From Desulfobacterales bacterium (lineage in GTDB: Bacteria > Desulfobacterota > Desulfobacteria > Desulfobacterales > ETH-SRB1): 12,458 nt of DNA. Under the pieces are notes generated by a model that worked only from the letters and a program-made list of their open reading frames with translations, searched no databases and was not told the DNA's origin. Positions 6,262-12,409 of the stretch are shown one piece after another. Position numbers and translations under genes: made by a program. Numbering within the stretch: position 1 is the stretch's first letter; each line of letters opens with the position of its first letter. The stretch is taken from positions 4,616 to 17,073 of the forward strand of contig JASEIZ010000021.1 of NCBI GenBank assembly GCA_030017395.1, read 5' to 3'.

Positions 6262-7845
6262 CTATACCAGACCCAATATTTTCCACCAGGTGGCTGCTAC
6301 CAAAACCAGAATGGCTAACAAAACAGGAGTGGCGATAACGCCCGCTTTTGTAAGATCGGCTGCCTTAAAATACCGGTAGCTATAGGCAATGGCATTGGGC
6401 GGGCAGCCAATCACCAGAAGCATGGCAAAGGAGGTGGCTGTTCCAAGACACAGAGCAAGTACGGTAGGATTTACCCCTTCCAACAGGGCCATTGGAATCA
6501 CGATGGGTAATATCAAGGCCGCGGCAGCCACATTAGCCATAGCATTGGTCACGAGGGCTCCAAAAACAGCCACACCGGCAAACAGCAGCAACCAGCCACC
6601 CCCCTGAACATAAGGGAAAAACAGGTTGGCAAAATAAGCGGCAGCCCCCGAGTAGCCCATAGCCAGGCCGAGTGAAATACCGCCGCCAAAAATAAACAGG
6701 GCGGTTCCCCACTCGAGATTTTCATGAATATCCTCCCATTTCAAGACGCCGGAAAGGATCAGACCGGCAACTCCCAACATTCCGGTTACCGAGTAGTGCA
6801 CGCCATGAAACCCCTTTGTTAACCACAGGGCAAATGACAGGCCGATGATAATCATGGTCTTTTTTTCCAAAGGAGTCAAGGGGCCCATTTCCTCTTCCAT
6901 TTTAGGAAGTTTGTACTTTGGATCAGGCCGGTAGATAAAATACAAAATCAGAACAGACACCGGCACGCAGAGGATGGCCGCCGGCATGCAATACAGAATC
7001 CAGTCAAAAAAGCTGATCTCTAAGCCGGTGAATTCCTTGAGGAAAGCTGCAGCGACCATACAGCGGCCACCGCCCACCAGGGATCCCATGCCTCCGCAGG
7101 AGCAGGCAAAGGGCAGAGAGAGCATCATAAACTTTGCCGTATTGGTATGAGGTTCAATACCAGCAGCCCTCATCAACGGGAGCATGGTCACAATTCCTAT
7201 GGCGCAGGCCGCGGCATCATGCATAAAGGCGGAAGACATACCTAAACCTATGGTGATGATAAACGTAAACTTGGTGACGCTGGTTCCAGCTTTCTTGACG
7301 ATAAAATAGCCTAATCGCTTTGTAATTTCGGCCTTATCCAGGGAGATGGCAAAAATTAAACAGCACATGATAAAAACAACCACCGGATGCATATAAGGAG
7401 CCCACGCCCCTTTGACATCGCTAATTCCCATAATTACCAAAAATACACCGATACAGATTGCCGTGATTTCAAGGGGGATCGGTTCCGCCACAAAGAGAAA
7501 GATCAGCACCACAAGAATAGCCAGAAACCTCTTGGCCTTTGGAGGGAGGCCATCGACATAATCAACCTGCAGTTTGGTCATTTTTAATTCAGCAGCTTTA
7601 TCCTGCAGAAATGCCGCTGTAGACTCAGGGCTGCCGGGATTTTTTGCCTCTACCGTATAATATCCCTTGGAGTGCTCCACTTCGGTAGAAATTAGCGTGA
7701 AGTGTTGACCGACAGTTTGAAACAATTTCTGGCTGATATCACCGGTTATCTTAAATTTCGTTCCTTCCGGTCTTGGTAAAAGCAGAACAATAATACAGAG
7801 CGTAAATGCTAAGCCGAGCTGGACCCATTTGTTCTTAAAAAACAT
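6262..7845 (-). CDS. SLC13/DASS-type anion transporter with an extra N-terminal extracytoplasmic domain
   Basis: This 527-residue polytopic membrane protein has a first membrane helix (about 8-24), then about 80 soluble residues (27-104, with KGYYTVEA and a short helix AAFLQDKAAELKM), then the usual two-repeat transporter core. In the second repeat TNAMANVAAAALILPI (433-448) stands where family members carry an SNT motif, followed by a conserved GCPPNAIAYS loop (480-489). In the first repeat MHD (208-210) lies where SNT is expected, and GGMGSLVGGG (251-260) forms the adjacent loop. The family uses Na+ or exchange to move dicarboxylates, citrate, sulfate or related anions; which one applies here is not visible. 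The start is supported by TAAGGAGG at 7850-7857. It is flanked on both sides by signalling genes of the same strand, so it is probably controlled by, or senses for, that circuit. Confidence 0.88.
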   Translation of the reverse strand: MFFKNKWVQLGLAFTLCIIVLLLPRPEGTKFKITGDISQKLFQTVGQHFTLISTEVEHSKGYYTVEAKNPGSPESTAAFLQDKAAELKMTKLQVDYVDGLPPKAKRFLAILVVLIFLFVAEPIPLEITAICIGVFLVIMGISDVKGAWAPYMHPVVVFIMCCLIFAISLDKAEITKRLGYFIVKKAGTSVTKFTFIITIGLGMSSAFMHDAAACAIGIVTMLPLMRAAGIEPHTNTAKFMMLSLPFACSCGGMGSLVGGGRCMVAAAFLKEFTGLEISFFDWILYCMPAAILCVPVSVLILYFIYRPDPKYKLPKMEEEMGPLTPLEKKTMIIIGLSFALWLTKGFHGVHYSVTGMLGVAGLILSGVLKWEDIHENLEWGTALFIFGGGISLGLAMGYSGAAAYFANLFFPYVQGGGWLLLFAGVAVFGALVTNAMANVAAAALILPIVIPMALLEGVNPTVLALCLGTATSFAMLLVIGCPPNAIAYSYRYFKAADLTKAGVIATPVLLAILVLVAATWWKILGLV

Positions 7846-7885
7846 TTTTCCTCCTTAGAAATTACCTTCTTGCTTGTGCCTACTT

Positions 7886-8284
7886 TTAGTTTTTCGACTT
7901 TTGATAAGCACCCTTGATTTTATTAAGTAAATCTTTAAACTCACATGGCTTAATGAGATAATCATAGGCGCCGAGTTTCATTCCCTGGTTTGACTCTTCC
8001 GCCGAACCATGGCCGGTAAGCATGATAACCTCTATTTTAGGGGCCATTTTCTTTAATATCTTGAGAAGCTCAAGTCCATCCATGTCTTCCATTTTAATAT
8101 CTAAAATTGCCACGTCAAAAACTTGCTTGCGAAGGGCCTGAAGCGCTTCAGAGCCGCTGTAGGTCTTTGTCACATCAATACCTCTCATGGCAAGTCTGTT
8201 TGACAGGACTTTTACATATTCCTTCTCGTCATCAACAAGAAGAACTCTGATGCAAATTCCCTGAACCTTTTTCTTTTCCGGCAT
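7886..8284 (-). CDS. Stand-alone response regulator receiver protein
   Basis: This 132-residue protein has a ten-residue leader before the REC core, D18/D19, phospho-acceptor D62 in AILDIKMEDMDG, T90 in LTGHG and K112 in YLIKP. It has MED where the other receivers have MPG or MPD after the phospho-acceptor, losing the usual Pro. It has almost no tail after the domain (AYQKSKN), unlike four of its paralogues. The start is fixed by AAGGAAAGG ending two bases before ATG, a sequence inherited from the duplicated receiver 3' end described separately. The DASS transporter starts 40 bp downstream, so this receiver heads the transporter operon as it now stands and is the likeliest dedicated partner of that transporter. 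Confidence 0.93.
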   Translation of the reverse strand: MPEKKKVQGICIRVLLVDDEKEYVKVLSNRLAMRGIDVTKTYSGSEALQALRKQVFDVAILDIKMEDMDGLELLKILKKMAPKIEVIMLTGHGSAEESNQGMKLGAYDYLIKPCEFKDLLNKIKGAYQKSKN

Positions 8285-8285
8285 A

Positions 8286-8343
8286 ACCTTTCCTTATACG
8301 CGCCTGGAAACAATCTCTTTCGCGCGAGCCTCGGTAATTTTTT
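8286..8343. repeat. Left copy of a 58-bp degenerate direct repeat
   Basis: This segment matches 10221-10278 at 50 of 58 positions by hand alignment without gaps. The first 17 bp are identical, similarity stops abruptly at 8344, and the mismatches are scattered. The pair brackets about 1.88 kb that contains the small ORF and the + strand DASS transporter. The left copy also supplies the ribosome binding site of receiver gene 7886-8284. Confidence 0.88.
8294..8341 (-). pseudogene. Orphaned 3' end of a response regulator gene
   Basis: Read on the - strand, the 15 codons before stop 8294-8296 give KITEARAKEIVSRRV, against KIIEARMKEIISRRV at the end of receiver gene 10229-10660 (12 of 15 identical). 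Directly upstream an in-frame TAA (8342-8344) breaks the frame and similarity ends, so no receiver core remains. The stop is 9 bp before the ATG of the next receiver gene, the normal spacing for a neighbour in this operon. It is either the left half of a duplication created when the transporter block was inserted, or the last trace of a deleted paralogous receiver gene. Confidence 0.75.
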
Positions 8344-8358
8344 ATTTATTTTTCTTTT

Positions 8359-8387
8359 AGGTTATTAGCAAAACAACAATATGTCAA
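8359..8387 (-). promoter_or_regulatory. Candidate sigma-70-type promoter for the - strand operon
   Basis: The - strand carries a perfect TTGACA (8382-8387) and, 17 bp on, TAACCT (8359-8364), a modest -10; an overlapping TAATAA is too close at 14 bp. Transcription would start about 65-70 bp before the receiver start at 8284 and run through the orphaned receiver tail. The match is partial, so this remains a guess. Confidence 0.3.
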
Positions 8388-8572
8388 TAAAATATGGACA
8401 GGAACTTCCATGCATGCGAATGTAAAAATTGCGATACACTTGGCATCTGTTCAGCAGATTCTCAGGATCGTGGTTGAAATAACAGACGTGCTGGTATGTC
8501 TGCATCGACTTTGACATTTTCCTGATACATCTTGTTTTTGTCTTGATATGAGGTTAATTAAGACTAGAAAGT

Positions 8573-8580
8573 AAGGAGGT
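8573..8580 (+). promoter_or_regulatory. Strong Shine-Dalgarno of the 26-codon small ORF
   Basis: AAGGAGGT lies five bases before ATG 8586, a full-length match to the anti-Shine-Dalgarno and the strongest ribosome binding site near any + strand gene in the window. It cannot serve the transporter start at 8679, about 100 bp away, which has its own G-rich site at 8665-8672. It is the main reason for calling the small ORF. Confidence 0.75.
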
Positions 8581-8585
8581 GTGGC

Positions 8586-8666
8586 ATGTCAAATGCCAAG
8601 AAGGTTGGAGGAGTTCTGCGCATGAATGATGTTTTTAATGAGCTGACCAAAATTATAGTTGAGTAA
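8586..8666 (+). CDS. 26-residue small protein or leader peptide ahead of the DASS transporter
   Basis: ATG 8586 to TAA 8664-8666 encodes 26 residues: a basic, Gly-containing start (MSNAKKVGG) followed by a probable amphipathic helix (RMNDVFNELTKIIVE, with V16, F17, L20, I23 and I24 on one face). An in-frame TAG at 8565-8567 bounds the frame, and a textbook Shine-Dalgarno sits five bases before the ATG. The stop is 12 bp before the transporter start, so the two are almost certainly cotranscribed and may be translationally coupled. No family is recognised. Possible roles are a transporter-associated small membrane-surface protein or a translated leader that sets transporter expression. It has no run of one amino acid like classical attenuator leaders. 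Translation is inferred, not shown. Confidence 0.55.
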   Translation: MSNAKKVGGVLRMNDVFNELTKIIVE

Positions 8667-8678
8667 GGGGGGTGCGAG

Positions 8679-10208
8679 ATGGTTGAGAAGAAACCGATTG
8701 TTACAGAGCCGGGCCTCCCGGAGATGCCTGACGAGATAGTTCTTTCTCCAAAAAATGCGAGGCTGGACTGGCAGCGTCTGCTTTTTATGGGGATAGGGAT
8801 TGCTCTGTTTCTAATTGTCTATTATTCCCCGCAATGGCCGGATGCCGTGGACCCTGTGGGAGCACATTTCCCGCTGGACAAAGCAGCCAAGGGGGCGATA
8901 GCTGTCTTTTTGCTGGCCGGTACCTGGTGGGTATTTGAGGTCGTGCCGATCGGTATAACCAGCATTATGATAGGCGTATTGCAAGCCCTGTTTCTGATCA
9001 GACCAGCCAAAGTAGCCTTTAAGGATTTCATGGATCCCTCGGTTGGGTTTATCTTTGGCTCGGTTATTATCGGCATGGTCTTTACGAAGACGGGCCTTAC
9101 CAAACGCATGGCATACAAGATGCTGAGTATTGTTGGAGAAAAGACCAGCATGATCTATCTCGGCTCGTTTCTTGTAACAGCAGCTCTTTGCCATATTATG
9201 GCCCACACTGCAGTAGCCGCAACAATATTCCCCCTCCTTATGTCTATAAATACATTGTATGGAGTAAACGAGGAAAAGCCGACCAGGTTTGCCAAGGGGA
9301 TTTTTATAGGTATGGCCTATGTGGCGGGAGCAGCGAGCATTGTCACCCTTTTGGGTGCGGCACGCGGCGCTGTGGCCGTCGGCTTCTTTAACGATATCAT
9401 GGGGAAAGATATAACATTTTTTCAACTGACCTATTATATGATGGTTCCCGGGTGGATAATGGTCTTTGTTTTGTGGGGATTTTTCATGGTCTTTTTTAAA
9501 CCAGAAAAAAAGTTTGTCCCCGGTCTCAAGGAAAAAGCTAAAAAACTCCGTGCTGAACTGGGGAAGATGAGTAAAGGTGAAATCCTCGCCATAACCATTG
9601 TCTCTCTGGTGGTCATCGCCCTCGGCCTGCGGTCATTTATCCAAACATTAAAAGTATATGACAAGACAGCTATTATATTGTTTGCAACCGTCATTTTCTT
9701 CCTTGCAAATGTTCTTGATCGTAGAGATCTGGAGGAGATGCCCTGGAACATTATTCTTCTTTTTGGCGGAGCAATGAGCATCGGTTTTTGCCTCTGGGAA
9801 ACAGGCGCGGCCAAATGGATGGCGGTAAACTGGCTGGTGATGTTTCAGAATGCACCGGGTTTTGTATTTATCCTGGGGATCGCTTTTTTTGTGATGATTA
9901 TGACAAACTTTATAATGAATGTGGCTGCCATCGCCATCTCACTTCCGGTGGCCCTGGTTATTGCTCCTTATCTGGGAGTGGCCGGCGAGGTGATTCTGTT
10001 TGCATCACTGGTAACAGCGGGCATGCCCTTTCTGCTCCTGGTGGGTGCGGCTCCTAATGCCATTGCTTATGATTCAAAGCAGTTTACCACAGCCGAGTTT
10101 TTCCTGTACGGTATTCCTGCCAGTATTCTTCTGATGGCCGTGGTGGCTCTATGCGTTGCCGTGATCTGGCCGATGATGGGGATGCCGATTAGTTTGCCGG
10201 CGCCATGA
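8679..10208 (+). CDS. SLC13/DASS-type anion transporter
   Basis: This 509-residue polytopic membrane protein has a soluble N-terminus of about 30 residues, a first membrane helix near 32-49, an extracytoplasmic loop with DPVGAHFPLD (58-67), and two transporter repeats separated by a charged cytoplasmic loop (about 273-300). In the first repeat AHT (175-177) replaces SNT, with GAASIVTLLGAARG (217-230) as the following loop. In the second repeat TNFIMNVAAIAISLPV (409-424) keeps the Asn, and GAAPNAIAYDSKQF (456-469) follows. It differs clearly from the - strand transporter: no extra soluble domain and a different first-repeat motif. The family imports or exchanges dicarboxylates, sulfate and related anions; the substrate is not assignable. 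A G-rich ribosome binding site (8665-8672) precedes the start. It converges on receiver gene 10229-10660 with a 20-bp gap and no visible terminator. Confidence 0.88.
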   Translation: MVEKKPIVTEPGLPEMPDEIVLSPKNARLDWQRLLFMGIGIALFLIVYYSPQWPDAVDPVGAHFPLDKAAKGAIAVFLLAGTWWVFEVVPIGITSIMIGVLQALFLIRPAKVAFKDFMDPSVGFIFGSVIIGMVFTKTGLTKRMAYKMLSIVGEKTSMIYLGSFLVTAALCHIMAHTAVAATIFPLLMSINTLYGVNEEKPTRFAKGIFIGMAYVAGAASIVTLLGAARGAVAVGFFNDIMGKDITFFQLTYYMMVPGWIMVFVLWGFFMVFFKPEKKFVPGLKEKAKKLRAELGKMSKGEILAITIVSLVVIALGLRSFIQTLKVYDKTAIILFATVIFFLANVLDRRDLEEMPWNIILLFGGAMSIGFCLWETGAAKWMAVNWLVMFQNAPGFVFILGIAFFVMIMTNFIMNVAAIAISLPVALVIAPYLGVAGEVILFASLVTAGMPFLLLVGAAPNAIAYDSKQFTTAEFFLYGIPASILLMAVVALCVAVIWPMMGMPISLPAP

Positions 10209-10220
10209 GTAAGTATTGAG

Positions 10221-10278
10221 ACCTTTCCTTATACGCGTCTGGAAATAATCTCTTTCATGCGCGCTTCAATAATTTTTT
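10221..10278. repeat. Right copy of a 58-bp degenerate direct repeat
   Basis: This copy forms the natural 3' end of receiver gene 10229-10660 plus 8 bp beyond its stop. Those 8 bp still carry, on the - strand, the GGAAAGG that acts as a ribosome binding site in the left copy (8286-8343), but here no - strand gene follows. That leftover site is what suggests a gene once started here. Confidence 0.88.
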
Positions 10279-10660
10279 CATCATGCTTTCTCTTTTTGGC
10301 CGCCGCTTCCTCTACCTTGGGAATAAGCACCTCTATATCGCAGGGCTTCATAAGATAATCAAAAGCTCCCAGCTTCATTCCTTCGATGCCTGTTTCAATT
10401 GTGGCATGGCCGGTCAGCATGATCACTTCCGTCAAAGGATGTTTCTTTTTTATTTCATACAGGGTTTCAATGCCATCCATTACCGGCATCTTAACATCGA
10501 GAATAACGACTTCAATATTACGATGTTTTTCAAGCTGTTCTAAAGCTTCATGCCCGCTGAAAGCAGAAACAACATGGAGATCTCTTTTTGTCAAACGCTT
10601 GATCATAGTTTCCACAAACGGCACTTCATCATCAACTAAAAGCAGGTTTGCTAAAGCCAT
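10229..10660 (-). CDS. Stand-alone response regulator receiver protein
   Basis: This 143-residue protein has an intact REC domain: D10/D11, phospho-acceptor D55 in VILDVKMPVMDG, T83 in LTGHA, K105 in YLMKP. A charged helical tail follows (KKRKHDEKIIEARMKEIISRRV begins near 121), with no output domain. The gene starts 30 bp after the stop of the dCache kinase 10691-12388, which makes it that kinase's likely cognate receiver. The start has an AAGGGGA site about nine bases upstream. The last 15 codons are duplicated at 8294-8341. Confidence 0.93.
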   Translation of the reverse strand: MALANLLLVDDEVPFVETMIKRLTKRDLHVVSAFSGHEALEQLEKHRNIEVVILDVKMPVMDGIETLYEIKKKHPLTEVIMLTGHATIETGIEGMKLGAFDYLMKPCDIEVLIPKVEEAAAKKRKHDEKIIEARMKEIISRRV

Positions 10661-10690
10661 ATCAAAAATCCCCTTTTTCTTTTAATAACA

Positions 10691-12388
10691 CTATTTGTTA
10701 GCAAAAACAGGAATCCGGATAGTGAAGACAGTCCCCATGTCCAGCACGCTTTTAACATCTATTTCCCCGCCCAGTTTTTTGATAATACCATAACATATAG
10801 ACAACCCCAGGCCGGTTCCCTTGCCGACCGGCTTTGTTGTGAAAAAGGGATCGAATATTCTGGCAAGATTGTCCCTGGGGATTCCGGAACCATTATCAGA
10901 CACAGTAATTATAATATTATCGTCTTGCAATTGAGTGTATATATCAATAATTCCGTCTTTTCTGTTTATAGCATCAATAGCGTTATTGATTAGATTAAAA
11001 AAGACCTGTTGCATTTCCGACTCGGAAATTTTGATCAAGGGGAGGTCTTTCTGAAGATCTGTCTTGATGGTGACATTGCTATACTTTGCTCTTTGCGAAG
11101 AGAGTTCGACCAGTTCGTTAACCAGATCATTTATCTGAACATCCGACACCCTTGCATCTGTTTTTCTGGCAAAACTCAGCAACTTATTGGTGATTTCCTT
11201 ACATCGTTGTCCCTGGATCTGAATCTGCTTTGTGGCAATTTCAAATTCATTGAGGTTGTCGCTTTTCTGGAATTCCTCTTCCGCCAATAAATCCTGTATC
11301 CACCCTGCTTCTTCAACCATAATAGCAACAGGGTTGTTGATCTCATGCGCTATGCCGGACGCCAGTTCTCCTATGGACGCCAGTTTTCCGGTTTCAATTA
11401 CCTGCTGGTTCATCATCTCTTTTTCTTTATCAGCTTCAGCAATGCGGCAGACCATTCTCCTGGACTGAAAAAAAGCCATGATGATAATGCCTAACCCGCC
11501 TATAAGAATGATAAAAACAGCAATATACATAGCTTTATGCAGTTCCGCAAAGACCTCTGCCGTATCCTGCTGAAATACCAGCAGCCATTCTCCATTCTTG
11601 AGAAAATCGGCCACATATATACGCTTTTTACCAAAACCGTTATGCTTTTCAACAATCTGTACTCCTTTTCTGGCCCTCTCTTCCTCAGCTTTTTTAATAA
11701 AAGCCATATAAAGACCTTTGTCCGGTATAATGTTGAGGGGCAGGTTAGTCTGGAACTCTCCTTTCCTGTTCAAGATAAAAGCAAAGCCGGTTTCACCGAT
11801 ACGAACATTTTCCACAAAGTTATTAAATGCAACAAAATCTATGGTTGCTCTCAATATATACGGTTTTTTCTCATAGTATTGTTTTACTGTAATGATAAAG
11901 TGAGGAAGACCGCGAAGACCCAGAAAAACGTCGCTGATAAAATAATGTTTTTTAATTGCCTTTTTAAACCATTCCGCTTCTGAATACTTGGCTTCTTCCA
12001 GTTTAAACGGTCCTGCATAGGTGATCATGAGCCCATCCTCATCGACCAATCCCATGTCAACAAAGACCGATCCATATTCCTGTTGAAGCCTGAAAAGGGT
12101 TTGCTGAAGAAAAAATTTATCACTCAATTTCTCAAAACTAAAGTTCGTTGCAAAAAACCTGATGTCACTCAACTTTTCATTCAAGAAAGTATCAATATTC
12201 TGTTTGTGCTGCTGAACCAATGTTCCCAGATGGGCATATGTCTTTTCATGGTATGATTTATCAAATTGACTGAGAATAATGCCGCCGATTAGAACCATAG
12301 GCATAAAGGATACAATAATAATGATGGAAATCATCTTTCTGGTCAAAGACCTGTAATACGAACTCTCTATGTGCCTGGCATTATTCAT
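10691..12388 (-). CDS. Membrane sensor histidine kinase with dCache-type sensor
   Basis: This 565-residue protein has TM1 (about 19-41), an extracytoplasmic dCache-like region (42-286, with EWFKKAIKKHYFISDVFLG and PHFIITV around 139-168) and TM2 (about 287-306). A short helical linker without a clear HAMP follows, then HisKA with AHEINNP and phospho-acceptor H348, and an HATPase domain with N-box NLINNAIDA (465-473), G1 DNGSG (498-502), F-box FDPFF (512-516) and G2 GKGTGLGL (522-529). All catalytic boxes are intact. Its architecture and sensor motifs match kinase 1916-3619, so the two probably sense related ligands. It is the first gene visible in the right-hand - strand block and is followed by receiver 10229-10660. 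No Shine-Dalgarno is obvious before the start at 12388, so the exact start is less certain than the gene. Confidence 0.93.
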   Translation of the reverse strand: MNNARHIESSYYRSLTRKMISIIIIVSFMPMVLIGGIILSQFDKSYHEKTYAHLGTLVQQHKQNIDTFLNEKLSDIRFFATNFSFEKLSDKFFLQQTLFRLQQEYGSVFVDMGLVDEDGLMITYAGPFKLEEAKYSEAEWFKKAIKKHYFISDVFLGLRGLPHFIITVKQYYEKKPYILRATIDFVAFNNFVENVRIGETGFAFILNRKGEFQTNLPLNIIPDKGLYMAFIKKAEEERARKGVQIVEKHNGFGKKRIYVADFLKNGEWLLVFQQDTAEVFAELHKAMYIAVFIILIGGLGIIIMAFFQSRRMVCRIAEADKEKEMMNQQVIETGKLASIGELASGIAHEINNPVAIMVEEAGWIQDLLAEEEFQKSDNLNEFEIATKQIQIQGQRCKEITNKLLSFARKTDARVSDVQINDLVNELVELSSQRAKYSNVTIKTDLQKDLPLIKISESEMQQVFFNLINNAIDAINRKDGIIDIYTQLQDDNIIITVSDNGSGIPRDNLARIFDPFFTTKPVGKGTGLGLSICYGIIKKLGGEIDVKSVLDMGTVFTIRIPVFANK

Positions 12389-12409
12389 AAGTTATTTTAG
12401 TGCTTAATA

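Larger units (their letters stand above)
8344..8585. other. Divergent intergenic region between receiver 7886-8284 and the small ORF
   Basis: This AT-rich stretch separates the - strand operon from the + strand small ORF and transporter, so it should hold promoters for both. On the + strand a weak pair TTGTTT (8532-8537) and TAATTA (8555-8560) with 17-bp spacing lies just before the small ORF; an isolated TTGACA at 8511-8516 has no matching -10. An imperfect palindrome (TCTGTTCAGCAGA, near 8447-8459) could be an operator. A 27-codon Cys-rich open frame (8394-8477) has no ribosome binding site. No RNA gene or riboswitch fold was recognised by eye. Confidence 0.5.

Noticed and set aside
8440..8456. 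TGGCAT near TTCAGCA considered as a sigma-54 promoter
   Set aside because: The spacing and the -12 element do not fit TGGCAC-N5-TTGCW, and it lies more than 120 bp from the next start without supporting sites.
8475..8477. TGA after the Cys-rich frame considered as a selenocysteine codon
   Set aside because: The frame after TGA is short, hits further TGA codons and shows no family pattern; no convincing SECIS-like hairpin was seen just downstream.
8811..9425. 204-codon - strand open frame inside the + strand transporter
   Set aside because: The + strand frame gives a clear membrane transporter with family motifs; the antisense product is low-quality and has no domain.
8286..10278. Direct repeats considered as target-site duplications of an insertion sequence
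   Set aside because: They are 58 bp with eight mismatches, there is no transposase between them, and no terminal inverted repeats were found at the inner edges.
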